Positions 16,306 to 25,344 are shown, counted from the first letter of the stretch. The stretch: DNA of 64,000 nt from Murimonas intestini (GCF_024622195.1 NZ_JANKBI010000011.1:124001-188000); one strand, 5' to 3'. Notes: a model not told the origin generated them from the sequence alone. A program made the numbers and translations.

Positions 16306-17958
16306 TTAATCAGAGATCATGGCATACAGGCGGGGTAAATCCACCTGTGCGGCCTGACGGATTTCCTCCATCTTCCCATATACCTGCTGTGCGCTTTCCT
16401 TTTGCTTTACCAGCTCATTAAGCACTGCACTGACAAATCCATCATAAGCACTCTTTATATCTTTTTCTGCCTTTTCTGCGATATCTATAAGTGCAGCTTT
16501 CAGTTCCTCCGAAAGTTCACTTGTTGTCCTCTGGCATATCTCGTGGGCTTCCCTTTTCAATACCTCTCTGTTCTCCGCCTGGATTTTTTCCCGGGACAGC
16601 TTTTTAATAGCCTGCGATCCGATAAGCGTCCCCAGCGCCAGAGGCAGGGAGCCCAGGATCAGGACTGGGACAGAGCCTATAAGGAGTGCTTTGGATATCC
16701 TGTTTATTTTGTTCTCCGTCTCTCCCTGGGGTAATTCAACTCTGTCCGGTACTGCCGGCTGCATACAGATCATATCCAGCGCCCACTCCGGCACATCAGT
16801 AAAAAATTCCCCGGCATCCAAACGCATCTGTTCTTCCATTTCAGACACTATATTTTCTGCAGTAGACCTCATTTTCTTTGTCTGCTCCACACTAAGCTGT
16901 TTCCACGCAGAGGAGATAAAATCCGGAATCATTCTGGCTGTTTTGTCAAGATCAGATGACTGGCCGATCCCCTCGCAGATATTTACGTACATCTGGCTTC
17001 CATATTTCCTGACAGCCGTAATACATTCAAATGCAGCTTTCCCAGTCAGCTCCCCATGTACATTATTTGCGGCAATTGCCCCTTTGCGGCGCATCCCATC
17101 CCCGCATTTCTGCAGCTGTGTGATATAGCTCTCAAGCTCTTCTATATCCACGGCAGAGTGCTGCTGCATCTCATTGAGCACCTCTGCCGTCTCATCACAG
17201 CAAAGTTTAGCCGTCTGCAGTGCGGAGAGGTTTCTCAGCTCTTCCCCTACATTTGTAAGGTTATCAAAAATATACTGCTTCAAGCTGCCGTCACCTGCTT
17301 CAAAGGAACGGCACTGTCTCCCTAATGAATCCAGGTACCAATCCAGGCGTGACTTAAGCTCTTCATATGCCTCTGGATCATTTATCATCCCCATATCAGT
17401 AACCAGGATCGCAAACCGGGGCAGTCCAAAGTACCTCTTTACACACTGCTCCACAAATTCCCGTTCTTTAGCTGTCAGCATCTGTACCGCACTCGTAACC
17501 AAAAAAGCATAATCTATTTCCGCAAATTCCTTCTTCCAGTCAAAGTCCTCAAAGCCATTTACGTCACAGATCAGCTCTGCATCCATCTTTTCCAGGTTTT
17601 CACTGGCACTTTGAAATACTGCATGGACAGGCTGTTCCCCTCCTGCCAGCTGCTGCGCCGCTGACACGTCATCTGTCGTTTCTGTATCCGAATGTACATA
17701 ACGGATACATACGGAACTTCTGACACTGCTGCTATTCATGTCTCCCGGCAGTGCACTGATAGAAAAAACCTCTTCCAGGGCATCGGCCAGCCCCTGAAAC
17801 CTGCTGGAAATAAAGGCTGCCCTCATCTTGGAGGAATGCTGCAGCTGTCTTAAGCCTTCACTGCCAGCCTGTGTGATCGCCAGGCTTCCTAATTTTCTGC
17901 CTATTGCCAGGCAGCCATTACAGATATCTTCTGCATTTTTACAATTAAATTGATTCAT
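16306..17958 (-). CDS. Dynamin-like protein with lost P-loop (pseudo-GTPase)
   Basis: A 550-residue protein. Residues 47-66 (RAAFISSRFQGLADALEEVF) occupy the position of the P-loop strand and helix of the neighbouring GTPases, but the GxxxxGKS lysine and serine are missing. A DVNG at 132-135 and VTDMG near 186-190 look like G3 and G4 remnants. A helical stalk follows, then a hydrophobic pair at 425-447 (ALLIGSVPVLILGSLPLALG) and a basic helix, as in membrane-bound dynamin-like proteins. The RBS AGGAG precedes the ATG. The gene lies 29 nt after the protease gene and 45 nt before the 724-residue GTPase. It is probably a non-hydrolysing partner; the relationship is inferred from pattern and position. 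Confidence 0.6.
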   Translation of the reverse strand: MNQFNCKNAEDICNGCLAIGRKLGSLAITQAGSEGLRQLQHSSKMRAAFISSRFQGLADALEEVFSISALPGDMNSSSVRSSVCIRYVHSDTETTDDVSAAQQLAGGEQPVHAVFQSASENLEKMDAELICDVNGFEDFDWKKEFAEIDYAFLVTSAVQMLTAKEREFVEQCVKRYFGLPRFAILVTDMGMINDPEAYEELKSRLDWYLDSLGRQCRSFEAGDGSLKQYIFDNLTNVGEELRNLSALQTAKLCCDETAEVLNEMQQHSAVDIEELESYITQLQKCGDGMRRKGAIAANNVHGELTGKAAFECITAVRKYGSQMYVNICEGIGQSSDLDKTARMIPDFISSAWKQLSVEQTKKMRSTAENIVSEMEEQMRLDAGEFFTDVPEWALDMICMQPAVPDRVELPQGETENKINRISKALLIGSVPVLILGSLPLALGTLIGSQAIKKLSREKIQAENREVLKREAHEICQRTTSELSEELKAALIDIAEKAEKDIKSAYDGFVSAVLNELVKQKESAQQVYGKMEEIRQAAQVDLPRLYAMISD

Positions 17959-17987
17959 TTTTCCACTCCTGTCATATTAATTTATAC

Positions 17988-19295
17988 TTATAGAATTACC
18001 TTAATAATTTCCCCTGTTTCTTTTTCAAGCGTTTTATCATCAAGCAAGATTTCTCCATGCTCAGGAACCAGCCCGCTCAGCCGGTAGTACTTTTCTGAAT
18101 GCGCAAACAGCCGCAATGCCTCCATCCGTTTTGACAAGACGGGGTGTTCTGTCATTAACTCTCCATATCTGCCAATATGCGCCTCGTTTAAATGAGTATT
18201 GGAATCATTAATATATTCTTCAATATCAATGCTGTCCGCATTCATAAACCCTGCTTCCAATTTCAAAAGTGTTCTGCAGGCTGTCTCCACATCCTGGCAG
18301 CAAAGCAGCCCGGCCCGGTCCGCAGAAATCTCAGAACGCCTGCCCCACGCCTTAAGCGGCCAGGCAATAGCCTGATAGATCACCGGCCCTGCCACTGGAA
18401 GCAGTTCTGCAATATTTCCGAATGAACTTAAAACGGTGTGGTACAATACGTGTCCCAGAGCAATATGTCCGCATTCATGCCCCAATACAAACTTCATTTC
18501 CTCCTCTGTGAGGATTGCCTTCATCAGACTGCTCACCGCTATGTAACTGAATTCATCTGTCCCCATTGTCATGGCGTTAATGCCTCTGACAGAGGAAGAC
18601 ACAACAGTATAAGGTACTGATATACCAAGCGTACCTGCGCAGTGCCTGAGTACAGCAGACAGTTCCGACTCTTTATTATCCACGCGGATACCTGAAGATA
18701 GCGTCAGTCCATAAAACGCATCCACGGAAAGATCCACCGCCCCTTTAAAGACTTTATTTACCGCCGGGGTATCCAGCACCCGGATAATACGTGCATCTAT
18801 CGGAAGTGCAAAATCCAGCGCATGCTGCCGGAATTTTTCCTTACTGCCCTCCTCCTTTTTCCCGGCGAAATCCAAAAAAGATGGACACTGCATACTGTAA
18901 TCTTCTTCATTCATTTTGTTCACTCTCCCCACCTCCTGTATATCAGGCCTGCATTTACCCTCAGCAGATTCTTTGTCAGTCCCTTTTAACCAAAATCCCC
19001 ATCCCTGTATCATGCTGTCATATATCATCTGCCCCAGCACCCGTGGATCACAGCAGCTGACATATGAAGAATGAAGAGAACGGACCTCGATTTCAGGAGC
19101 GATGTATGTTTCCTGATTCCTTACCATATAAAGCCTGATGCCTAAAAGAATATCCGCCAGCGCATCAAGAGCCGGCTCCTTTGTATGTGTTGCCCCGGAA
19201 ATAACCGTAAAACCATCCTCCAGAAACAGATTAACTTCCGGATAACCGTCCCCAGATTGGGTTATTACAGTCTCTGTGCCGCCGCCAGGCAGCAT
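17988..19295 (-). CDS. M48-type zinc metalloprotease in the dynamin-like cluster
   Basis: A 435-residue protein. The zinc motif HECGH is at residues 273-277 (within VLGHECGHIALGH), and the third ligand lies in SEISADRAG near 321-329, the M48 arrangement (HtpX/Ste24/BepA type). The M48 region is preceded by a VDAFYGLTLSSGI segment typical of this family. Residues 1-125 are an extra region I do not recognise. A strong internal AGGAGG with a GTG at 18923 (residue 125) could give a shorter product of just the protease domain. There is no clear transmembrane helix, so it is likely cytoplasmic or peripheral. Confidence 0.82.
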   Translation of the reverse strand: MLPGGGTETVITQSGDGYPEVNLFLEDGFTVISGATHTKEPALDALADILLGIRLYMVRNQETYIAPEIEVRSLHSSYVSCCDPRVLGQMIYDSMIQGWGFWLKGTDKESAEGKCRPDIQEVGRVNKMNEEDYSMQCPSFLDFAGKKEEGSKEKFRQHALDFALPIDARIIRVLDTPAVNKVFKGAVDLSVDAFYGLTLSSGIRVDNKESELSAVLRHCAGTLGISVPYTVVSSSVRGINAMTMGTDEFSYIAVSSLMKAILTEEEMKFVLGHECGHIALGHVLYHTVLSSFGNIAELLPVAGPVIYQAIAWPLKAWGRRSEISADRAGLLCCQDVETACRTLLKLEAGFMNADSIDIEEYINDSNTHLNEAHIGRYGELMTEHPVLSKRMEALRLFAHSEKYYRLSGLVPEHGEILLDDKTLEKETGEIIKVIL

Positions 19296-19389
19296 CTGCT
19301 CACTGATGTTTATATAAAATGATCCGATCTGACTTCACCCCATTTCCTGTTTGATAGGCACAGGATAACATATCGGCTAACTCATGTTG

Positions 19390-19409
19390 TCACTCTAAAA
19401 GTGACATTT
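19390..19409. repeat. Short inverted repeat between the leader and protease genes
   Basis: TGTCAC and GTGACA arms around a 7-nt spacer lie in the 121-nt gap. There is no T-run, so it is not an obvious terminator. It could be an operator for a second promoter in front of the protease gene. Confidence 0.35.
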
Positions 19410-19416
19410 ATATATT

Positions 19417-20184
19417 CTAATCAGAGTATCCAACCGGCTTTTCATTAAACAGGTCCAGCATCTGGTTGAGGGTATCTATCGTATAAGGCCCGTTTTTAAT
19501 CACGTAGGAAATAATCGTCTCCCGTCTGCTGTCCTTCCTGAATGTATAACCCGCGGCATTCAGTACCCTCAAGGTATCCCAATAGTCCAGCTGAAGCCCC
19601 GCCGTCAGCCAAAAGAGTGTCTCTTTTCTGGGATTATAGCCGGGCCTCTTAATTTTATTGAACAGCTGCCGTGAAAAATGGAGCGAATTGTAAAAATCCG
19701 AATCAGTAGAATAGCCTTTCTTCTCAATATATTCCCCAAGAATCTGATACAGCGAAGGATGTATTTCCTTCAGCTTCCTGTCTATGCCTTCCTCTGCCAA
19801 ATGCTTGGCTGCACCATCCTTTGTACGGATTCCGGCAATAATCTGCCCGATTTTTGAACTTTCGCCATATTCTGCAAGCAGCTCATCCAATTCTCTGTCA
19901 TTGCAGTGGGTAAGGATAGAATACAGGAGCGTTTCATCCGAATCATTTTCCTGCCTGATATGCATGCCGTCCCCGTTAAAAGGTCCACAGAACTTTACAT
20001 ACATTTCTCTCCAATGTTTTTCAGGGCTTCTTCCCGCCAATAGACCCGAAACCAGGTCTCCCGGCTTGCTGCGTTCCATAGATACACTTTCTGCCAGCAA
20101 ATCTTCTTCCTGATTATCTTCCGTCCTGACAGGTAATTGCTGCAGTATTTTATTTAATTGATCAGCTTCTTTAAAATTAATCAT
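19417..20184 (-). CDS. Leader protein of the dynamin-like operon, helical C-terminal domain
   Basis: 255 residues from the ATG at 20184, which has AGAGGTG upstream; a GTG at 20223 is possible. The C-terminal 110 residues (IEKKGYSTDSDFYNSLHFSR, then IKRPGYNPRKETLFWLTAGL, AAGYTF, IISYVIKNG and LNQMLDLF) form a small helical domain. I have seen the same pattern at the end of many Firmicutes macrodomain and stress-related proteins; its exact role is unknown. The N-terminal half is charged and unassigned. It is the first gene after the operon promoter, 121 nt before the M48 protease, so it may be a regulator or sensor. Confidence 0.65.
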   Translation of the reverse strand: MINFKEADQLNKILQQLPVRTEDNQEEDLLAESVSMERSKPGDLVSGLLAGRSPEKHWREMYVKFCGPFNGDGMHIRQENDSDETLLYSILTHCNDRELDELLAEYGESSKIGQIIAGIRTKDGAAKHLAEEGIDRKLKEIHPSLYQILGEYIEKKGYSTDSDFYNSLHFSRQLFNKIKRPGYNPRKETLFWLTAGLQLDYWDTLRVLNAAGYTFRKDSRRETIISYVIKNGPYTIDTLNQMLDLFNEKPVGYSD

Positions 20185-20248
20185 TCTATTAATCACCTCT
20201 GTTTGAGTGGATCCATCCCGCACTCATTAAATTGTATCCATTGATGCC

Positions 20249-20277
20249 ATTATATCAATTAATCGTTATATATTCAA
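20249..20277 (-). promoter_or_regulatory. Promoter of the dynamin-like operon
   Basis: The minus strand has TTGAAT (20277-20272), a 17-bp spacer, and TATAAT (20254-20249), about 65 nt before the likely start of the leader gene. This is a strong vegetative promoter with no obvious operator. Confidence 0.7.
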
Positions 20278-20308
20278 CTTTTATACGTCATATACATCTT
20301 TATTCAAA

Positions 20309-20404
20309 TTCTGCCGCAGGCATCTGTTTTTCTATGCCGGACAGATGGATTATGATATCTTATTGCTGGATATTGAGATGGGAACTATGGAATTCATTTC
20401 TTGA
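20309..20404 (+). pseudogene. Remnant of a LytTR-type response regulator
   Basis: One frame reads FFYAGQMDYDILLLDIEMGT and stops soon after (TGA at 20402). This is the phospho-acceptor strand of LytTR-family receiver domains (DILLLDIEM). No start codon, upstream receiver or downstream domain remains. It lies in the 369-nt gap between the divergent leader gene and the YesM gene; the rest of the gap holds the two promoters. Confidence 0.55.
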
Positions 20405-20429
20405 TAAAGCCCCGCAGCTAAGATATACT
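20401..20429 (+). promoter_or_regulatory. Promoter of the YesM/YesN operon
   Basis: TTGATA (20401-20406), a 17-bp spacer, and TATACT (20424-20429) lie about 125 nt before the YesM start. Confidence 0.6.
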
Positions 20430-20553
20430 TAATGGAGCGAAGTATGCCCATCCGGAAGCACTAAGATATATGCTACATGCAGGCGTATACTTAATATTGG
20501 CTGGAAGAATGGGCGGACAACATCTGTCTGCATTCTATCCCCCGGGAGATGAC

Positions 20554-22326
20554 ATGAAATATACCATTATTAAAAGATTAAATAATATACCATTGAAACA
20601 AAAAATACTGGCTATAGTGCTTATAGGAGTATCTGTCGTGGCCGCAGCGTCTTTTACTGCTGTCCATATCTTATCCGGCTCTTACAATAAGCTTCTGTAC
20701 CAGACCCTGTCGGAATCCATGGAGTATTCCTCCGGTGAGATTGTTGAATACATGCAGAAGATGGAAAACCTCACCACTATGTTTCTGGCTGAAGAAAAGG
20801 TGCAGGCTAATCTGACAGCAATAAAAGAAAGCAGCCGGGATTCCAGCATTTCTATGAGTTCAGTACAAAATATGCGTTCCTATATTGGCGAGTACTACCA
20901 GTCCTTTTCTGATGGGATTCTTAAATATATCAGCCTTTATATGAATACGTCCACAGTATATACAAATATAATTGCTGCAGATAAGACTCCGAAGGAAATA
21001 CAGCAGGAGATTATCCGGCAGGCCGATATTAAGGACGGTGCGCCCTGCTGGGTAACAGGCTACATGGACGAGTATGGCCTTTTTCTGGCCAGGAAAATCC
21101 GTCAGATTGAAACTCTCCGGCTGGATAATCTGGGGACTATCCTTCTGAATATAGATATGGATGCTCTTGTTTCCTACAGCACAAAGCTGGAAGACCAGTA
21201 TGGAGAATCAGGATATGTGATACTTGATGGGGAAAAGATTTTATATCATACCGACAATCTGCTTCAGGATCCCTCAGAGCAGATCCATCTAAATAAGATC
21301 AGCAAATATGGGGTACTGCAGCTGGACGGCAGTAATTATTTTGCAGTCCACGGCAGCATAAAGGAATATGGCTGGGACTATTACTGTCTCATTTCTTACG
21401 ATGGAATATCCAGCCAGCTTGCAGGGATCAAATGGATCTGCCTTCTCATCATTATTTTAGATTTTCTGGCAGTGATCTTTTTATCTGTCAGGCTTGTCGG
21501 CAGGCTTATGGTCCATGTGAGCAGACTCACTCATAAAATGCAGCTGTTTGCAAAGGATAATACCAGGGTGCCGGAGGTCGGATATGACTATTCCCAGAGA
21601 GGTGATGAGCTTGGAACCTTGAATCGTCAATTTGATGAAATGAGCGAAACAATCATACGGCTGATACAGGAAAACTATATTAATGAAATCCTGAAAAAGG
21701 AAGCACAGCTCAAAGCGCTGGAGAATCAGATCAATCCCCACTTCCTCTACAATACTCTGGATTCTATCAAATGGCGGGCCAGGGCTGCCGGTGAAAGAGA
21801 TATTTCCGATATGGTGGAAGCCCTGGCAACGCTGCTTCGCACCTCTCTGAATAATAAAGATCAGGATGATTTTACTGTGGGCAAGGAGATGGAGATCATA
21901 CATTCCTACATAACAATACAAAAATTCAGATATGAAGACAGGCTGGATTTTGAAAACCGCATCTGTCAGGCGTACTATCCTGTATCTATCCCCAAGCTTG
22001 TCATACAGCCTCTGGTAGAAAATTCCATCTACTATGGACTGGAATCAAATGTAGAAGAATGCTATATTATCTTAGAGGTAAAGGAACAGGACAATATACT
22101 GCATTTCTATGTCAAAAACACAGGGTCCGAAATGGAAGAAGATCTTCTGGTCAGGCTTAAGTCGCATGATATCACTCCGCATGGGCACGGAATCGGACTT
22201 ATCAATATAGACAAAAGAGTAAAGATGCAGTACGGCGATGAGTATGGCCTCCGGCTGTACAATGAAGAGGACTATGCCGTCGCTGAACTTATCATTCCAA
22301 AATTACAGGGAGATCAGGGATGCTGA
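20554..22326 (+). CDS. yesM: YesM-type sensor histidine kinase
   Basis: 590 residues from the ATG at 20554, which has GGGAG 6 nt upstream (the longer frame from 20470 lacks an RBS). Two transmembrane helices (about residues 17-38 and 293-313) bracket an extracellular sensor domain. A HAMP linker follows (RLTHKMQLFAKDN region) and then the histidine-kinase phosphoacceptor QINPHFLYNTLDSIKW with His near 396. An HATPase domain completes it (LVENSIYYGLE, GHGIGLINI). This is the family that senses external sugars and controls adjacent ABC importers. It overlaps the response-regulator gene by 7 nt. Confidence 0.93.
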   Translation: MKYTIIKRLNNIPLKQKILAIVLIGVSVVAAASFTAVHILSGSYNKLLYQTLSESMEYSSGEIVEYMQKMENLTTMFLAEEKVQANLTAIKESSRDSSISMSSVQNMRSYIGEYYQSFSDGILKYISLYMNTSTVYTNIIAADKTPKEIQQEIIRQADIKDGAPCWVTGYMDEYGLFLARKIRQIETLRLDNLGTILLNIDMDALVSYSTKLEDQYGESGYVILDGEKILYHTDNLLQDPSEQIHLNKISKYGVLQLDGSNYFAVHGSIKEYGWDYYCLISYDGISSQLAGIKWICLLIIILDFLAVIFLSVRLVGRLMVHVSRLTHKMQLFAKDNTRVPEVGYDYSQRGDELGTLNRQFDEMSETIIRLIQENYINEILKKEAQLKALENQINPHFLYNTLDSIKWRARAAGERDISDMVEALATLLRTSLNNKDQDDFTVGKEMEIIHSYITIQKFRYEDRLDFENRICQAYYPVSIPKLVIQPLVENSIYYGLESNVEECYIILEVKEQDNILHFYVKNTGSEMEEDLLVRLKSHDITPHGHGIGLINIDKRVKMQYGDEYGLRLYNEEDYAVAELIIPKLQGDQGC

Positions 22327-23846
22327 AATTAATTATTGCAGATGATGAACGTGTAATTCGTGAGACTATATCCAGACTGATAGACTGGGAGAGTATCGGG
22401 GTGGAAGTCGTCGGTCTGTGTAAGAATGGAATTGAAGCCTACAATATGATTCTGGACGAATCTCCGGATATTGTGATGACAGACATCAGAATGCCTGGAT
22501 TAACAGGTCTGGAATTAGTCAGGGAAATCTCCCAGTCAGACCAGAGAATACAATTTATAATCTTGTCCGGCTATGAGGATTTTGAATATGCAAGGGAAGC
22601 TATGAAATATGGTATACGCCACTATCTGCTGAAGCCCTGCAATGAAGAAAAGATTAAGGAAAGCATTCTCAAAGCCGGTGAAGACTGCAGGGAGGCAAGG
22701 CGCCGCCTGGCGGAAAAGGAGCAGCAGAGCCTGATGACAAAGACGATCCGCCAGGATATTGTCTATCATCTGCTGATGGACGGCATTTCTCTGAAACATG
22801 AGAAAGATGACGGTCTAAAGAAGAGGCTGGCAGAGCTGGAGGAATTTTACGGACAGTATGCTGATTTCTACCAGCACCCATGCCGCCTTTATTACGTCTA
22901 TTTCCTGGAGCAGCAATATCTGGAAAAATTACTCGGCCGTCTGCGCCAAAATGAAGACAAAAGCCAAAAACAAAACATCTTTTATGGCGTTTATGTAAAA
23001 AACACTCTCCTTCTATTCTGCTATGAGGCTCTGGATACAGGGGGCCTGAAAGCAGAATGCGGGGAAGCTTCTGACTCAGTGACTGTAGAAGAATCCGCAT
23101 ACTCCACCCTTCTGGAGCTTCTGGAAGCCGTGCTTGTCAGGATAAGAAGATATGACACTATATATGCCATACACAATTTTAAACCTATCTCTATACTCAA
23201 TAACCAGAATATCCTGCCGCATATCCAGAATATTTATCTTCAGCTGGAAAAATCAAAGGGCGATGATGCAGGAAAACTGTGTGCAGAGCTGCGTCTAATG
23301 GCTGAAGGTGCTACCCAGGCTGACTTTCTAAAAATGCTGGGAAGCAGTATTTGCATCCATTTGCCTACAATAGTGGCATGTTCATCAGTAGAAGTGGCAG
23401 AACTGATGAAGGAGATCAACCAGTCAGAAGATATTGAACAGCTGCGGATAATGACTGCGGACATAATCAGCCGGATTGAAAACGAATTGTGTCTGACCGG
23501 CCAGGAGTACGGAGTACTGGTGGATAAGGTTATGGCCTATGTGGAGGAACACCTGTCAGATAAGAATCTGACCCTGAAAAAGATCGCAGAACAGCACCTG
23601 TATATGAATGTGGACTATGTAAGCCGTCAGTTCAGAAGGATAACAGGAATTAAATTCTCACAATATCTGTCGGATCAGAGAGTAAAAAGAGCAAAAGAAC
23701 TTCTCATGGATGCCGGCACAGGAAAAATACAATATGTGGCAGAACAGGTAGGTTGCGGCAATAATCCGCAGTATTTCAGCCAGATATTCAAGAAGTCTGT
23801 AGGAGTCACTCCTGGAAAATGGGCATCACAGATGCAGAATAAGTAA
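22320..23846 (+). CDS. yesN: YesN-type response regulator with AraC DNA-binding domain
   Basis: A 508-residue protein. The receiver domain is at residues 1-120, with acidic DD at 8-9, phospho-Asp in VMTDIRMPG near 54, LSGYEDFEYA and the lysine in LLKPCNE. An unassigned middle region follows, and an AraC-type pair of helix-turn-helices sits at the C-terminus (LTLKKIAEQHLYMNVDYVSR, then VAEQVGCGNNPQYFSQIFKK). It likely activates the downstream importer operon, whose promoter carries two direct repeats just before the -35 box. Confidence 0.94.
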   Translation: MLKLIIADDERVIRETISRLIDWESIGVEVVGLCKNGIEAYNMILDESPDIVMTDIRMPGLTGLELVREISQSDQRIQFIILSGYEDFEYAREAMKYGIRHYLLKPCNEEKIKESILKAGEDCREARRRLAEKEQQSLMTKTIRQDIVYHLLMDGISLKHEKDDGLKKRLAELEEFYGQYADFYQHPCRLYYVYFLEQQYLEKLLGRLRQNEDKSQKQNIFYGVYVKNTLLLFCYEALDTGGLKAECGEASDSVTVEESAYSTLLELLEAVLVRIRRYDTIYAIHNFKPISILNNQNILPHIQNIYLQLEKSKGDDAGKLCAELRLMAEGATQADFLKMLGSSICIHLPTIVACSSVEVAELMKEINQSEDIEQLRIMTADIISRIENELCLTGQEYGVLVDKVMAYVEEHLSDKNLTLKKIAEQHLYMNVDYVSRQFRRITGIKFSQYLSDQRVKRAKELLMDAGTGKIQYVAEQVGCGNNPQYFSQIFKKSVGVTPGKWASQMQNK

Positions 23847-23859
23847 TTTCAGAAACGCC

Positions 23860-23889
23860 TCGGTTTTTTGAACACAGTAGTCGGTTTTC
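23860..23889 (+). promoter_or_regulatory. Direct repeats, probable YesN binding sites
   Basis: TCGGTTTT occurs at 23860-23867 and again at 23881-23888, 21 bp apart and directly upstream of the -35 box at 23895. This two-turn spacing on one face of the helix is what AraC-family activators use. The second copy also forms an inverted repeat with GAAAACCG (23899-23906). Confidence 0.5.
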
Positions 23890-23894
23890 ACGGA

Positions 23895-23923
23895 TTGAGA
23901 AAACCGGCTATTATTCTTATAAT
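23895..23923 (+). promoter_or_regulatory. Promoter of the ABC importer/GH2 operon
   Basis: TTGAGA (23895-23900), a 17-bp spacer and TATAAT (23918-23923), about 47 nt before the binding-protein start. Confidence 0.65.
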
Positions 23924-23970
23924 AGGATCATCAACTAATTCAAAAGACAAAGTGAGAGGAGAACTTAACA

Positions 23971-25344
23971 ATGAAAAGAAAAGCATTAGCACTGGTGCTG
24001 ACGGCAGCTATCACAGGGTCGCTGCTGGGAGGCTGCAGCACAGCTGAAGAACAGACCCGGACAACAGACACAGAGGATACGGCAGCCGTCAAAACAGACT
24101 TACAAAAGGAAGTAGTCAAGTCAGGCAGCTCAGATGACATTAAACTAAGTGTATTCTGGTGGGGGAGACAGCTGCGGAACGAAAAGACTCAGCAGATATT
24201 AGACATGTACGCAGCCGAACATCCGGGAATCACTTTTGACGGCCAGTTCTCGGCAGATTACTGGACAAGGCTGGCAACGCTTTCTGCCGGTCATACAATG
24301 CCGGACGTGGTCCAGATGGATTATACATATATTTCCCAATATGCCGAAAAGGGCCTCCTGACAGACCTGACGCCCTATATTGAAGACGGTACCATAGATG
24401 TGAGCAATGTGTCTGAAGATATCCTGGAAACAGGCAGGGTAGGCGACGGCATTTATGCGATCTGCAACGGGATCAATGCCCCGGCGCTTCTTTATAATAA
24501 AACACTGCTGGACGAGGCAGGTATCCAGATACACGATTATATGACATTAGAAGAATTTAAAGATGTCTGCCGGGAAGTATATGAAAAAACAGGATATAAG
24601 ACAAGCCTGAGCTACGGCAGCAACACAAACGGAGATTTTCTGCCATATCTGCTGAGGGCGCAGGGTAAACTCCTTTACGGCGACGGCAAATTCGCAGTTG
24701 ACAGTGCAGATGATTTTGTGCAATTCTTTTCAGTATTTGAAGATGGTATCAAAGAAGGATGGCATGTAGATCCTAGCCTGTATGTTGAGAGGACAAGAGG
24801 CCAGGCTGAACAGGATTGCCTTGTATATGGAAGCAGTCCAGAGACAATGTCATGGTGCGGCTTTTACCATTCCAACCAGCTGGTAGCCATGCAGAATTCA
24901 GCTCCTGAAGGCACTGACATCGCTATGACTACATTTCCTTCAGATAATCCCGAAATCTCCAATTATCTGAAGCCCAGCCAGTTTTTCTCCATCAGCACAG
25001 ACAGTAAGTACCCGGATGAAGCGGCCGCTTTAATTGACTATATAACTAACTCTGAAGAATGCAACAATGTCCTGCTGGGAGAAAGAGGCGTTCCCATTTC
25101 CAGTGTGATCTCAGAAGCTATATCTGTCAACCAGTCGCCGGATGAGCAGGAAGTGGTACATTATATCAACGATGTAGTGACACCGAAATCTACAAAGATC
25201 AATCCTCCTGCTCCCGGAAATGCAAGTGAGGTTTTCAGCCTGATCGATTCTCTGACTGAAAAGGTTCTTTATGGGGAGCTTACAGCAGAGGAAGCTGCAG
25301 CTTTGCTGTTTGAACAGGGCAATGAATACCTTGCAAAGGAGTAA
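23971..25344 (+). CDS. Sugar ABC transporter substrate-binding lipoprotein
   Basis: A 457-residue family-1 solute-binding lipoprotein. The signal peptide ends in lipobox LLGGCS, so it is anchored to the outer face of the membrane. A Thr/Asp-rich linker follows, then the binding fold (LSVFWWGRQLRNEKTQ, GQFSADYWTRLATLSAG, DVVQMDYTYI). It feeds the two permeases encoded immediately downstream. No ATPase gene is present in the cluster, which is common for such importers that share an MsmK-type ATPase. Confidence 0.92.
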   Translation: MKRKALALVLTAAITGSLLGGCSTAEEQTRTTDTEDTAAVKTDLQKEVVKSGSSDDIKLSVFWWGRQLRNEKTQQILDMYAAEHPGITFDGQFSADYWTRLATLSAGHTMPDVVQMDYTYISQYAEKGLLTDLTPYIEDGTIDVSNVSEDILETGRVGDGIYAICNGINAPALLYNKTLLDEAGIQIHDYMTLEEFKDVCREVYEKTGYKTSLSYGSNTNGDFLPYLLRAQGKLLYGDGKFAVDSADDFVQFFSVFEDGIKEGWHVDPSLYVERTRGQAEQDCLVYGSSPETMSWCGFYHSNQLVAMQNSAPEGTDIAMTTFPSDNPEISNYLKPSQFFSISTDSKYPDEAAALIDYITNSEECNNVLLGERGVPISSVISEAISVNQSPDEQEVVHYINDVVTPKSTKINPPAPGNASEVFSLIDSLTEKVLYGELTAEEAAALLFEQGNEYLAKE

